Source: Rhizobiales bacterium PAR1 (lineage in GTDB: Bacteria; Pseudomonadota; Alphaproteobacteria; Rhizobiales; Beijerinckiaceae). Taken from it: 64,000 nt of DNA. The position numbers were made by a program, and so were the translations under genes. The stretch lies in the NCBI GenBank assembly GCA_002256205.1, contig NKIW01000007.1, positions 177,594 through 241,593 on the forward strand, read 5' to 3'. The notes under the pieces were generated by a model. That model was not told where the DNA came from, made no database searches, and saw only the letters and a program-made list of their open reading frames with translations. Below are positions 1 through 9,608 of the stretch, piece by piece; within the stretch, counting starts at the first letter, position 1, and each line of letters opens with the position of its first letter.

Positions 1-711
1 GGCGAGATTCTCGGTCTTGTCGGCCCGAATGGCTCCGGCAAGACCACGACGGTCAATGTCTCGACCGGCTTCTACAGGCCCAATGCTGGGCGGGTTCGGC
101 TGTTTGGTGAGGATATCACTGGGATCAAGCCGGACAGGATCGCCCGGCGCGGCGTCGCGCGGACCTTCCAGAATCTCGCCCTCTTCAAGGGCATGAGCGT
201 GCTCGACAATATCCTGATCGGCCGCCACATCCATATGCGCCCGAGCGCGCTCGGTACGCTGTTCTACTGGTGGTGGGCACAACGCGAGGAACTCGCGCAG
301 CGCCGGGTCGTCGAGGATGTCATCGAGTTCATGCAACTTCAGGACATCCGGGATGAGCCGGTGGAAGTCATCCCACTTGGACTCCAGAAGCGCGTCGAAC
401 TTGCCCGCGCCCTCGTCTCCGAACCGAAGCTCCTGATCCTCGATGAGCCTATGGCCGGCATGAATCAGGAGGAGAAGGAGTATATCGCGCGGTTCATTCT
501 GGATGCGCGCGAGGAACGCGGCGTCACGATCCTGATCATTGAGCATCACATGGATGTGGTCACGGCGATTTGCGACCGTGCCATCGTGCTCTGCAACGGT
601 GAAATCATCGCTCAGGGCGAACCCCGTGCGGCGATTGCTGAACCTGCGGTCATCAAGGCGTATCTCGGCGAACGCGCGGCCCGCCGCGTCGGCATGGGAG
701 ATGCGGCGTGA
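1..711 (+). CDS. HAAT ABC transporter ATP-binding protein (LivG type), 5' partial
   Basis: The frame is open from base 1, so the true start lies upstream of the window; about 236 residues are visible. Near the left edge is the Walker A motif GPNGSGKTT, and later the Walker B stretch LLILDEPMAG and the switch histidine in IIEHHMD. It is one of two ATPases expected to power a branched-chain-amino-acid-type importer, working with the permeases at 2654 and 3548 and the other ATPase at 5987. Its stop overlaps the GTG start of the next gene (GTGA), showing translational coupling. The family call is firm; the substrate is not known. Confidence 0.93.
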   Translation, partial: GEILGLVGPNGSGKTTTVNVSTGFYRPNAGRVRLFGEDITGIKPDRIARRGVARTFQNLALFKGMSVLDNILIGRHIHMRPSALGTLFYWWWAQREELAQRRVVEDVIEFMQLQDIRDEPVEVIPLGLQKRVELARALVSEPKLLILDEPMAGMNQEEKEYIARFILDAREERGVTILIIEHHMDVVTAICDRAIVLCNGEIIAQGEPRAAIAEPAVIKAYLGERAARRVGMGDAA

Positions 712-2657
712 GTATGCAAGCGATCAGCTGGGCGACGGCCCCCGACGGTGCACCAGCCACGCTGGTTGCCGCGCTTCATCGCAACGCGGCCCAGTTTGGC
801 ACCCGTATCGCCTTCCGTGAGCGCAAATTTGGCATCTGGCAGCAACAGACCTGGGCTGAGGTTCTCGAAGAAATCCTCGCGCTGGCGGCCGGGTTCGAAA
901 GCCATGGCCTGACAGCTGGCGCGGTCATGACATTGATCGGCGATAACCGTCCGCGCCTCTACTATTCCATGCTGGCCGCGAACATGCTGCGGGCCATCCC
1001 CTCACCTGCCTATCCCGATATTCCGCTCGAAGAATTGATCGCGGCCACCAAGCATGGCGCGCCGCTTCTCGCCATCGCCGAGGATCAGGAGCAGGTCGAT
1101 AAGCTGCTCGAACTGCGTGAGGCCACCGGCCGCCCTGAAGTGATCGCCTTTGATGATGATCGTGGCCTGCGCGGCTATGAAGGCCAAAGTCCCGGGGGTC
1201 AGGGGCTTGTTTCGCTGGACTCGGTCTCGGAAGCGGGCCGAAAGCGTCTCGCAGAAGAACCGGAGCTGCGCGCGCGGCTGCTCTCCGTTGCACGGCCTGA
1301 AGATATCGCCATCCTGCTGCATTCCTCTGGCACGACGGGCGTGCCCAAGGGCATCCCGCTATCGCATGGAAACGCGGCGCGCGGCGTGCTGAATGCCGCC
1401 GCCAGCGGCTACTTCCGGCAGCACGATGAACTCTTCGCCTACCTTCCGATCGCGTGGGTTGGTGACTTTGCCTTCATCATCTCCGCCGGCGTGATGATGG
1501 CCGGCGTGATCAACATTCCCGAGCGGCAGGAAACGGTTCTGCCGGATCTGCGTGCCGCAGCGCCGACCTTCTACCTTGCGGCGCCGCGTGCCTGGGACCA
1601 GATGCTGACGCGGATTCAGGTCGGGATGCAGGAATCGACCCCGCTCAAGCGGAAATTGTTCGATTTCTTCATGCCGCGCGCCGTTGAACTCGAAAAGAAA
1701 CGCCTTGCCGGTGGCTCGCCAACGTTTTCCGAGCGGGTCGTCGACTGGTTCGGCGACAAGATCATCCGCGCCCCGCTCCGGGACTGGATCGGGCTCGCGC
1801 GTTGTGATCGCGCCTATACCGGTGGTGAGGCGCTGGGCGAGGATACCTTCATCTTCTTCCGGGCGCTCGGCATCAAGCTCAAGCAGTTCTATGGCCAGAC
1901 CGAGACCTGCGCCCTCACTGCCGCGCAGCAGGAAGGCCATGTGAAACTGCACACGGTTGGCCGTCCGATGCAGGGCGTCGAGGTCAAGTTGAGCGACGAA
2001 GGCGAGATTCTCGTCCGCTCACCCTCGGTCTTTTCCGGCTATTTCGATGATCCCGAGAGCAGCGCGAAGTCCCTTACCGGTGGCTGGCTTCATACCGGTG
2101 ATGCCGGGCGGATCGAGGATGACGGCGAACTCGTCGTTCTGGGTCGTGTCAGCGAAATCGTCCATACGGCCAAGGGCGAGCGCTATATTCCGAATTTCAT
2201 CGAGAACCGCCTGAAATTCAGCCCCTTCATTCGCAATGTCGCGGTGATGGGCGCCGGTCGTGACATGCTCACCGCGATCATCTGCATCGATTTTGACGCC
2301 GTCGGCCATTGGGCCGAGGAACGCGCGATCTCCTACACCTCCTACGCGGATCTTTCGCAGAAACCGCAGGTCCATGCGTTGATCGGCACGGTCGTGGAGC
2401 ACGTCAACAGCATCCAGCCCGAAGGCCTGCGGATCCGCCGTTTCGTCAATCTTCACAAGGATTTCGACGCCGATGACGGCGAGATTACCCGCACGCGAAA
2501 GCTGCGGCGCAATGTGATCGAGACCAACTATGCCGTGCTGATCGATGCGCTCTATGCCGGCGATCAGGAATGCACCTACCGCGCAGTGATCGCCTATGAA
2601 AACGGCGAAAAGGGCGAGATCGTCAGAAGGCTGGTCATCAGCGAGGCAAAACCATGA
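708..2657 (+). CDS. AMP-dependent acyl-CoA ligase (long-chain type)
   Basis: This 649-residue protein belongs to the adenylate-forming ligases that activate a carboxylic acid with ATP and CoA. The P-loop HSSGTTGVPKG lies near residues 205-215, the adenine-binding stretch YGQTETC near 390, and the hinge region with HTGDAGRIEDDG near 460. The length and the FACS-like insert resemble long-chain acyl-CoA synthetases often found inside HAAT operons. The GTG start at 708 overlaps the previous stop; an ATG two codons on is an alternative. It overlaps the next permease gene by 4 bases. Placement between transporter subunits suggests that it activates the imported acid (inference). Confidence 0.9.
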   Translation: MSMQAISWATAPDGAPATLVAALHRNAAQFGTRIAFRERKFGIWQQQTWAEVLEEILALAAGFESHGLTAGAVMTLIGDNRPRLYYSMLAANMLRAIPSPAYPDIPLEELIAATKHGAPLLAIAEDQEQVDKLLELREATGRPEVIAFDDDRGLRGYEGQSPGGQGLVSLDSVSEAGRKRLAEEPELRARLLSVARPEDIAILLHSSGTTGVPKGIPLSHGNAARGVLNAAASGYFRQHDELFAYLPIAWVGDFAFIISAGVMMAGVINIPERQETVLPDLRAAAPTFYLAAPRAWDQMLTRIQVGMQESTPLKRKLFDFFMPRAVELEKKRLAGGSPTFSERVVDWFGDKIIRAPLRDWIGLARCDRAYTGGEALGEDTFIFFRALGIKLKQFYGQTETCALTAAQQEGHVKLHTVGRPMQGVEVKLSDEGEILVRSPSVFSGYFDDPESSAKSLTGGWLHTGDAGRIEDDGELVVLGRVSEIVHTAKGERYIPNFIENRLKFSPFIRNVAVMGAGRDMLTAIICIDFDAVGHWAEERAISYTSYADLSQKPQVHALIGTVVEHVNSIQPEGLRIRRFVNLHKDFDADDGEITRTRKLRRNVIETNYAVLIDALYAGDQECTYRAVIAYENGEKGEIVRRLVISEAKP

Positions 2658-3544
2658 TCGACTGGATTCTCCTCGCTGAACTCGGGGTCAACGGCATCTT
2701 CATCGGGATGATGTATTCGCTGATCTCGCTCGGCCTTGTGCTGATCTACAAGACTTCCGGCATCGTCAATCTCGCGCAAGGTGCCATCGCGATGACCGCA
2801 GGCTATGTTGCCTGGGCGCTCGCAACGGTCTCCGGCCTGCCGGTTCTGGTGGTGGCCCCCATCGCCATGGCCGTGATGTTCGGCTTCGGCCTCATGATCG
2901 AGCGGATTGCCCTGCGCCGGATGATCGGCCATCCGGTATTGATGACGATCATGCTGACCCTCGGCCTCGAGATTTTCCTGCGTGGTCTGCTGCCTGGCGT
3001 TTTCGGCGCGGCAGTCAAGCGGCTGGATCTCGGTATCCCGCAGGCGCCGCTTTTTGTCGGCGAACTCCTGCTCAACCGTGCGACCCTGACCGGCGGCGTG
3101 ATCGCGCTAGTGCTGCTCCTTGCCTCGATCTGGTTTTTCGGCTCGCGGCAGGGCGTGGTGATGCGCGCCGTGGCCGATGATCAGACCGCGTCATGGTCCG
3201 TCGGCATTCGGGTCGAACGCGCGATTGCCATTGCCTGGGGCATGTCCGCCATGGCCGCGACCGCAGCCGGCATCCTCTGGGGTGCGACGCAGGGCGTCGA
3301 CTGGTCGCTCTCGCTGCTGCTGATCAAGGGCCTTGCCATCGCCATTCTCGGCGGGCTCGATTCCATTCGGGGCGTGTTGTTCGCCGGGGTGATCGTGGGC
3401 GTCGCGGAAAGCCTTGCCACAGGCCTGCTCGATCCGATCGTCGGTGGCGGTACGCGCGATGTCATCGCCTCGGTCATCATCCTCGGAACCCTGCTGCTCA
3501 AGCCCCATGGCTTGTTCGGCGAAGCGCATATCGAGAGGGTGTGA
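2654..3544 (+). CDS. HAAT ABC transporter permease (LivH type)
   Basis: A 296-residue, strongly hydrophobic protein with about eight predicted membrane spans. It has the LivH hallmarks GLVLIYKTSGIVNLAQGA near the N-terminus and GLAIAILGGLDSIRGVLFAG near the C-terminus. It would form half of the membrane channel with the LivM-type gene that follows 3 bases after its stop. The ATG overlaps the stop of the upstream ligase gene (ATGA), so the ligase and permease are translated together. The substrate cannot be read from the sequence. Confidence 0.93.
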   Translation: MIDWILLAELGVNGIFIGMMYSLISLGLVLIYKTSGIVNLAQGAIAMTAGYVAWALATVSGLPVLVVAPIAMAVMFGFGLMIERIALRRMIGHPVLMTIMLTLGLEIFLRGLLPGVFGAAVKRLDLGIPQAPLFVGELLLNRATLTGGVIALVLLLASIWFFGSRQGVVMRAVADDQTASWSVGIRVERAIAIAWGMSAMAATAAGILWGATQGVDWSLSLLLIKGLAIAILGGLDSIRGVLFAGVIVGVAESLATGLLDPIVGGGTRDVIASVIILGTLLLKPHGLFGEAHIERV

Positions 3545-3547
3545 GCC

Positions 3548-4621
3548 ATGTTTTACCGCCGCTCCGGTATCCGCCACACACGCTACCAATCCGAGCGCCA
3601 GCTTTTTCCGCTGGGGTTTGATCGCTTCCTGATCCTCAGCGTGCTCGCCGTCCTGCTGGCCGCGCCCTTCCTGTTCGACCGGCTCTATGTAACCGGGTAC
3701 CTGCTGCCGTGGCTGATCTGGTCCTCGGCGGCACTCGGCCTCAACCTCCTGATGGGTGGCGCCGGACAAGTGCATCTCGGCTACGGTGCCGTGATGGCGA
3801 TGGGTGCCTATGGCTCGGTGCATCTCATGCGCTTCGGCGCTCCGCTCGAACTTGCGATGATCGCCGGAGGACTGATCAGCGCGTCGGTCGGCATCATCTT
3901 CGGTGCGGCGGCGCTCCGGGTGAAGGGCATCTACCTCGCGATGGCGACGCTCGCGATGCAATCCATCGTCGATTTCGTGATCTCACAGACTCCGGCGATT
4001 TCCGGTGGCGCTCTGGCGACCTTGCAGGCCCCACCGGCGCGGTTTCTGGGCATCAGCCTGAGCGGTGAACGCGAGACCTACTATTTCGCGCTGCTGGTCT
4101 GTGCTGTGATCACGCTGTTCATGCTGAATGTCCGGCGAACCAGCTTCGGGCGCGCCCTCGCCGCGATCCGCGAGAAGGATTACGCGGCGGAAATCCTCGG
4201 CATCTCCACCTTGCGCTACAAGCTCATGGCATTCTGGGTTTCGTCGTTTATCGGCGGGGTTGTCGGCTCAGTTCTGGCGATTTGCTATCTTCGCGCCGTG
4301 TCGCCCGACCAGTTTCACCTCGACCTTTCGATCCAGATTCTGGCGATGGTGATTGTCGGCGGTCTTGGCAGCGTCCTCGGGCCGTTTTTCGGCGCGGCGC
4401 TGGTGTTGTTCGCGCCAATTCTGATCAACAATGCGCTCGGAAGCGCCTTCAGCACGTTTGGCATGACCGTGCCGATCGATCTCAGGGCGCATCTGCCGCT
4501 GGTGGCCTATGGCGCTTTGGTCATCGGCTTTCTGCTCTACGAGCCTTACGGGCTCGCCAAAATTTACTCGAACGTCCGAACCTACTTGCTCGTTTGGCCA
4601 TTCCGGCACGCGCAACGCTAG
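3548..4621 (+). CDS. HAAT ABC transporter permease (LivM type)
   Basis: A 357-residue inner-membrane protein of the LivM family. The segment LGLNLLMGGAGQVHLGYGAVMAMGAYG near residues 60-85 and the cytoplasmic coupling stretch with AIREKDYAAEILGI near 195-210 are typical, as is ILAMVIVGGLGSVLGPFFGA near 265-285. It pairs with the LivH-type permease just upstream. The first 25 residues are basic and hydrophilic, somewhat longer than in many LivM proteins, so a later start is possible. Confidence 0.92.
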   Translation: MFYRRSGIRHTRYQSERQLFPLGFDRFLILSVLAVLLAAPFLFDRLYVTGYLLPWLIWSSAALGLNLLMGGAGQVHLGYGAVMAMGAYGSVHLMRFGAPLELAMIAGGLISASVGIIFGAAALRVKGIYLAMATLAMQSIVDFVISQTPAISGGALATLQAPPARFLGISLSGERETYYFALLVCAVITLFMLNVRRTSFGRALAAIREKDYAAEILGISTLRYKLMAFWVSSFIGGVVGSVLAICYLRAVSPDQFHLDLSIQILAMVIVGGLGSVLGPFFGAALVLFAPILINNALGSAFSTFGMTVPIDLRAHLPLVAYGALVIGFLLYEPYGLAKIYSNVRTYLLVWPFRHAQR

Positions 4622-4651
4622 GTCACGGCCGCAAAAAAGGAGGAGACGCCC

Positions 4652-5917
4652 ATGAAGATGACTCGCCGGACTTTCGTGGCCAGCGCGGCCGCCGGGATCG
4701 CCGCACCGACGATCTGCACAACTGGGGCTTTTGCCCAGGAGAAGGTGGTGCGCATCTCAGCACCGCAGGATTTCACCCGCATCTATACCTTCGTGACCTC
4801 GGAATACAGCCAGGGCCAGCGTGACTATTTCACCCTGATCAACGAGCGTGGCGGTGTCGGCGGCTACAAGCTCGTCATCGACGTCTCGGACCACGCCAAC
4901 GACCTGCCGCGCGCCATCGAGGCCTATGAGCGCGGCAAGCGTGAGGGTGCCGTGGCGATCGATCCGCTGTCCACGCCGGTGGCCCGCGCGCTGGTGCCGC
5001 GTGCGCTGGAAGACAAGATCAACCTGATCACCGCCTATTCCGGGCGTTCGGATGCTGCGGATGGTTCGGTTTTTCCTTATGTCCTGCCGCTTTCGATCAA
5101 TTACTGGTCACAGGCCGGGCTGATCGTCGAGCAGTTCAAGCGGATCGAAAAGGGTTCGCTTCAGGGCAAGAAGCTCGCCTTCGTGCATATCGATACGCCC
5201 TTCGGCAAGGAGCCACTGCCAATCCTCGAAGTGCTCGCCAAGCGCGAGGGCTTCACCCTGAACGCCTTCCCCTACACCCCGCCGGGCAACGACCAATCCG
5301 CGATCTGGCCGCAGGTCCGGCGTGCGCGCCCGGATTTCACGGTATTCTGGGGCGCGGCTGTGGGCCAGACAGTTGCGCTGTCGGAAGCGATCCGCAACGG
5401 CCTGCCGATGGACCGTGTCTCGTCCAGCGTCTGGCTCTCGGAATCGGACATGGATGTCGTGGGCCGCGCGGCGGCAAAGGGTGTGATGAAGATCGAACCT
5501 TGCGTCGGCGGACGCGAGCCCAAGATCATCAAGGACATCCTCGCCGAAGTGGTCGGCAAGGGCAAAGGCGCCGGGCCAGAGGCCAAGGTCGGTACCGGTT
5601 ACTACAATTATGGTGTCCAGATGGCCTCACTGATTGCCGAAGGGGTGCGCATGGCGGCTCAGAAGGCCCCGAACGGTCCCGTCACCGGGCCTTGGCTGAA
5701 TGCAGGTCTTACAGCGATCAAGAACTTCACCGCCGAAGGCCTGCTGCCGCCCACGACCATCACCCCGGATGATCATCAGGGCGGCGGCATGGGTCGCGTC
5801 GCGCAGTGGGACGGCAACAAGTTCGTGCCGATCACGGATTGGTTCACGGCCAATCAGGACGTGGTCTGGGACGAAATCCGCAAATACTCCGCCGAATTCA
5901 AGAAATCCGGCAAATAA
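4652..5917 (+). CDS. HAAT ABC transporter substrate-binding protein
   Basis: A 421-residue periplasmic type I binding protein. The N-terminus MKMTRRTFVASAAAG is a twin-arginine-like signal with probable cleavage after AFA. The start is supported by a strong AAGGAGGAG ribosome site 8 bases upstream. The mature fold resembles LivJ/LivK-type receptors, with the two-lobed pattern around FVHIDTPFGKEPLPIL and PDFTVFWGAAVGQTVAL. It should deliver the ligand to the permeases at 2654 and 3548. A GC hairpin directly follows its stop, which fits a need for more receptor than ATPase. Ligand unknown; neighbouring ligases point to an organic acid. Confidence 0.9.
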   Translation: MKMTRRTFVASAAAGIAAPTICTTGAFAQEKVVRISAPQDFTRIYTFVTSEYSQGQRDYFTLINERGGVGGYKLVIDVSDHANDLPRAIEAYERGKREGAVAIDPLSTPVARALVPRALEDKINLITAYSGRSDAADGSVFPYVLPLSINYWSQAGLIVEQFKRIEKGSLQGKKLAFVHIDTPFGKEPLPILEVLAKREGFTLNAFPYTPPGNDQSAIWPQVRRARPDFTVFWGAAVGQTVALSEAIRNGLPMDRVSSSVWLSESDMDVVGRAAAKGVMKIEPCVGGREPKIIKDILAEVVGKGKGAGPEAKVGTGYYNYGVQMASLIAEGVRMAAQKAPNGPVTGPWLNAGLTAIKNFTAEGLLPPTTITPDDHQGGGMGRVAQWDGNKFVPITDWFTANQDVVWDEIRKYSAEFKKSGK

Positions 5918-5931
5918 GGCCAACACCCATC

Positions 5932-5957
5932 ACTGCCCGGTCCCATGGCCGGGCAGT
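5932..5957 (+). promoter_or_regulatory. Intercistronic hairpin after the binding-protein gene
   Basis: Perfect 9-base stem ACTGCCCGG / CCGGGCAGT with an 8-base loop, between the receptor gene and the next ATPase gene. There is no T-run, so it is more likely a partial terminator or RNA-stabilising hairpin than a full stop (inference). Confidence 0.6.
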
Positions 5958-5986
5958 TCCCTTCCGGGCCGCTAAGGAATGCTCCT

Positions 5987-6778
5987 ATGTCGCTCCTAAC
6001 GCTCAATAATATCGAAGTCGCCTACGATCGGGTGTTCCTTGCGATCAAGGGGGTTTCGATCGAGGTGCCGAAAGGCGGCCTCGTCACGCTGCTCGGGGCG
6101 AATGGCGCGGGCAAGAGCACGGTCCTCAAATCCATTTCCGGCCTGCTGGCGCCGGAACGCGGCGAGGTCACGCGCGGAGAAATCCTGTTCGACGGCGAGT
6201 CCTTGCTATCGCTCGATCCACCGAGCCGCGTGCGCCGGGGGCTCGTTCATGTGCTGGAAGGACGGCGGGTTTTCGGGCATCTGACGCCGAAGGAAAATCT
6301 GCTCGCCGCCGCCACGATGCACAAGGATCGCGGCGAAGTCTCGGCGCTGATCGACCAGATGTTCCAGTTGTTTCCGCGCCTCGCAGAGCGCGCCAGCGCG
6401 TCGGCGGGTTATCTCTCCGGTGGCGAGCAGCAGATGCTGGCGATTGGCCGTGCGCTGATGACCAAGCCGCGTCTCCTGATGCTGGACGAGCCGAGCCTTG
6501 GCCTTGCGCCCTTCCTCGTGGACGAGATTTTCGACATCATCCGCCGGATCAACGAGGAAAACGGTGTTGCGGTGCTGCTGGTCGAGCAGAACGCGACGGC
6601 AGCGCTCGAAATCGCTCATTCCGGCTACCTGATCGAAAATGGTCGCATCCTGATGAGCGGCGATGCTGAGGCACTTCGCTCCAACCCTGACGTGGTGGAG
6701 GCCTATCTCGGCGGTCATCAGCGCGTCGATTATCACGCGGTGAAGCATTACCGTCGCCGCAAACGGTGGCTCTCATGA
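5987..6778 (+). CDS. HAAT ABC transporter ATP-binding protein (LivF type)
   Basis: A 263-residue ATPase with Walker A GANGAGKST, signature LSGGEQQ and Walker B LLMLDEPSLGLAP, the last two typical of LivF. The ATG at 5987 is chosen over an in-frame ATG at 5945 because AAGGA lies at the proper distance and because the upstream frame would run through the intercistronic hairpin. It completes the transporter started at base 1. Its stop overlaps the next start (ATGA at 6775). Confidence 0.92.
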   Translation: MSLLTLNNIEVAYDRVFLAIKGVSIEVPKGGLVTLLGANGAGKSTVLKSISGLLAPERGEVTRGEILFDGESLLSLDPPSRVRRGLVHVLEGRRVFGHLTPKENLLAAATMHKDRGEVSALIDQMFQLFPRLAERASASAGYLSGGEQQMLAIGRALMTKPRLLMLDEPSLGLAPFLVDEIFDIIRRINEENGVAVLLVEQNATAALEIAHSGYLIENGRILMSGDAEALRSNPDVVEAYLGGHQRVDYHAVKHYRRRKRWLS

Positions 6779-8019
6779 TGGGCCATCCCGACACCTTCTT
6801 CGATGCGCTTGAAATCCGCGATCCCGCAGCGCGCAGCGCTGATCATATTAGGCGCGTCAAGGCGACGATTACCGCCGCCCTCGCCCTTCCCGCCTGGCGC
6901 GCGCACCTCGGTCCGGTAAACCCGGCGGAGATCGACAGTCCCGCCGCGCTCGCACAACTCCCCGTTCTGCGCAAATCTGCGCTCCCGGCGCTTCAGAAGG
7001 CCATGCGTCCTTTCGGCGGCCTGATGCCGGGACAGCCGGGCCACTGGAAACGGCTGATGATGTCGCCGGGGCCAATTTTCGAGCCGGAGGCCAACGAGAT
7101 CGACCCTTGGCACGTCGCGCGGGCGATGTATGCCGCCGGCATTCGCGCCGGCGATATCATCCAGAACACCTTTTCCTACCATCTCACGCCCGGCGCCTGG
7201 TGCTTTGACGGCGGCGCCCGGCAGATCGGCTGTGCGGTGATCCCCGCCGGGCCGGGCAATACGGACGCCCAGCTTGACCTGATCGAGGCCTATCAGCCCA
7301 GCGTCTACACCGGCACGCCCGATTACCTGAAGATCATCCTCGAAGCAGCAGACGATAAAGGCCGGGATGTCTCTTCGCTCCGCCGCGCTCTGGTTTCGGG
7401 GGCTGCCTTCCCGCCTTCACTTCAGGCATGGATCGCGGCGCGCGGGATCGACGCCTATCAATGCTACGCAACAGCCGAATGTGGCGTGATCGCCTACGAG
7501 ACATCCGCCCGCGAAGGGCTGGTACTGGACGAGGATCTTCTCGTCGAGATCGTCCGTCCCGGCACCGGCATTCCGGTCGAGCCGGGTGAAGTCGGTGAGA
7601 TTGTTGTGACGGTGCTGGACCCTGCCAAGCCGCTGGTGAGGCTCGCGGTCGGTGACCTCTCCGCCTTCCTGCCCGGCCCCTCGCCGTGCGGGCGTACCAA
7701 TGGCCGGATCAAGGGCTGGATGGGCCGCGCCGACCAGACCGCGAAGGTCAAGGGGATGTTTGTCCGCCCCGAGCAGGTGGCGACGCTTCTGGCCAGCCTG
7801 CCGCAAGCCAGCCGCGCCCGACTCGTCATCACGCGAGCCAACGAGCAGGACCAGTTGTTACTGCGTCTTGAAAGCGGCTCCGGTGGTCATACTCTCGTTG
7901 AACCCGCCAGAAGCACCGCCCGCAGCATTCTCAAGCTGGATACCGCCATAGAGATCGTCGAACCGGGGCATTTGCCGCGCGATGGCATCGTGATCGAAGA
8001 CCGTCGGGGGGCGGTATGA
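6775..8019 (+). CDS. Phenylacetate-CoA ligase-like adenylate-forming enzyme
   Basis: A 414-residue protein resembling the PaaK group of AMP-binding enzymes: it is shorter than acyl-CoA synthetases, lacks the usual SSGTTGxPK loop, and has the stretches YHLTPGAWCFDGGARQIG and CYATAECGVIAYE. The C-terminal part with GRADQTAKVKGMFVRPEQV is the PaaK-type hinge. In this position the usual glycine-rich loop reads MMSPGPIFEPEA, so catalysis may be altered. The ATG at 6775 overlaps the LivF stop; an in-frame GTG at 6766 is less likely. It probably activates an aromatic or related acid (inference). Confidence 0.82.
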   Translation: MMGHPDTFFDALEIRDPAARSADHIRRVKATITAALALPAWRAHLGPVNPAEIDSPAALAQLPVLRKSALPALQKAMRPFGGLMPGQPGHWKRLMMSPGPIFEPEANEIDPWHVARAMYAAGIRAGDIIQNTFSYHLTPGAWCFDGGARQIGCAVIPAGPGNTDAQLDLIEAYQPSVYTGTPDYLKIILEAADDKGRDVSSLRRALVSGAAFPPSLQAWIAARGIDAYQCYATAECGVIAYETSAREGLVLDEDLLVEIVRPGTGIPVEPGEVGEIVVTVLDPAKPLVRLAVGDLSAFLPGPSPCGRTNGRIKGWMGRADQTAKVKGMFVRPEQVATLLASLPQASRARLVITRANEQDQLLLRLESGSGGHTLVEPARSTARSILKLDTAIEIVEPGHLPRDGIVIEDRRGAV

Positions 8020-9581
8020 CGACCCCGAACGCAACCGCCGAGGTCGGCCTTTCCGGCGGCACCACGGTCTACAACCTGTTTCTCGGTGCCGCCCGCATGA
8101 CACCCGACGCGGTCGCCCTTCGCGAGCAGGGACGCGAGACAACCTATGCCACGCTGCGCGAGCGCACCTTGCGGCTCGCCGCGGCCTTCAAAGCGCTTGG
8201 CCTTGAAAAGGGTGATCGTATCGCCCTCCTCTCCGAAAACCGGGCGGAATATATCGAGGTACAGCTCGCCGCCGGATGCCTCGGGCTGATTGTCGCCTGC
8301 CAGAACTGGCGGCAGTCGACGAGCGAACTTGAGCACTGCATCCGGCTGGTTTCACCCGAACTCGTGATCGTCTCCGAGCGGTTCCGCGCCGCCTATGAGG
8401 CAACGGGCATCGATATCCGCTTCTGGACGCTCGAGCAGACCTATCAGGACGTTCTTCGCGATGCCGCGCCGCTCACGGAGCGCCCGGTCGTCGAAAGCGA
8501 GGCCGGGCTGATCATCCTCTATACCAGTGGCACAACCGGGCTTCCCAAAGGCGCACTGATCAGTCATCGCGCGGAAATCGCCCGCATGGCCATTGGCAGG
8601 ATGGACCTTGGCATCACGCGCGACGACGGCTTCATCGCCTGGGCACCGATGTTCCACATGGGCTCGACGGACCAGATGCTCGCAACCCTGATGTCGGGCG
8701 GCATTGTTCATATCGTCGACGGGTTTCAGGCACGCCAGATTGTCGAGGCGATGCGCGATTATCCGCTCGGCTGGCACCTCCTGATGCCGGGCGCGATTGA
8801 ACCGATCGTCGAGATCCTCAAGGCCGAGACGATCAAGGTGAAGCGTATCCGCGCCATCGGTGCCATGATCGATCTTGTGCCACGCGCACTTGCCATCGAA
8901 TTGTCGAGCCTGAGTGAAACGCCCTATCTCAACAGCTTCGGCTCCACGGAAACCGGCCTGCCACCGGCCTCCGGGCGTCTGATGTGGCCCAACGAACTGA
9001 CAGGCTCGCTCTCCAAATGGCCGAACTCGATGATCGACCTCAAGCTGGTTGACGAGGCAGGCAACGAGGTGCCGGACGGGGAGCCTGGCGAGATGTCGGT
9101 TCGGGGACCGACCCTGTTCAGCGGCTACTGGAATGCGCCCGAGACCAACCGGAGAGATTTCGCCGGCGGCCGGTTCCGCATGGGCGACATGTTCATCCGC
9201 AATGCCGACGGTTCGTTCGATTTCGTCGACCGGGTGAAATACATGATCAAGTCCGGCGGAGAAAACATCTATCCGGCGGAAATCGAACGCGTTTTGCTCG
9301 CCGATTCCCGCATCCGGGACGCCGTGATCGTTCGCAAGCCGGATGCCCGCTGGGGCGAGGTTCCGGTCGCGCTGATCGCGCGGCATACGAACGATCTCAA
9401 GGTGGAGGATGTCGATGCCCTCTGCCGGAGGGCACTCGCGGGGTACAAACGCCCGCGTGAAGTGCATTTCGTCGCCTTCGAGGATCTGCCACGCAGCACC
9501 ACAGGCAAGATTGTCCGCCATGAGGCCGAGAAGATGCTGACCCGTTTTTCGGAACATCAGGGTCGGCGGTTAGACACTTAA
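8016..9581 (+). CDS. Class I acyl-CoA ligase
   Basis: A 521-residue AMP-forming acyl-CoA synthetase. Seen are the P-loop YTSGTTGLPKG near residue 168, FGSTETG near 308, the MGDMF and DRVKYMIKSGGENIYP hinge near 390-415, and the catalytic lysine in RSTTGKIVRH near 499. The length and motifs fit medium-chain or aryl-acid ligases. It overlaps the previous ligase gene by 4 bases, making it the third adenylate-forming enzyme of the operon. The three enzymes differ in type, so they may act on different intermediates or alternative substrates (inference). Confidence 0.9.
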   Translation: MTTPNATAEVGLSGGTTVYNLFLGAARMTPDAVALREQGRETTYATLRERTLRLAAAFKALGLEKGDRIALLSENRAEYIEVQLAAGCLGLIVACQNWRQSTSELEHCIRLVSPELVIVSERFRAAYEATGIDIRFWTLEQTYQDVLRDAAPLTERPVVESEAGLIILYTSGTTGLPKGALISHRAEIARMAIGRMDLGITRDDGFIAWAPMFHMGSTDQMLATLMSGGIVHIVDGFQARQIVEAMRDYPLGWHLLMPGAIEPIVEILKAETIKVKRIRAIGAMIDLVPRALAIELSSLSETPYLNSFGSTETGLPPASGRLMWPNELTGSLSKWPNSMIDLKLVDEAGNEVPDGEPGEMSVRGPTLFSGYWNAPETNRRDFAGGRFRMGDMFIRNADGSFDFVDRVKYMIKSGGENIYPAEIERVLLADSRIRDAVIVRKPDARWGEVPVALIARHTNDLKVEDVDALCRRALAGYKRPREVHFVAFEDLPRSTTGKIVRHEAEKMLTRFSEHQGRRLDT

Positions 9582-9608
9582 GGCCACCATAAAGGTTGAA
9601 ATTGCGCG

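Noticed and set aside
8352..9557. 401-codon minus-strand open frame antisense to the acyl-CoA ligase gene at 8016
   Set aside because: Shadow of a gene with clear adenylate-forming motifs; no recognisable domain of its own.
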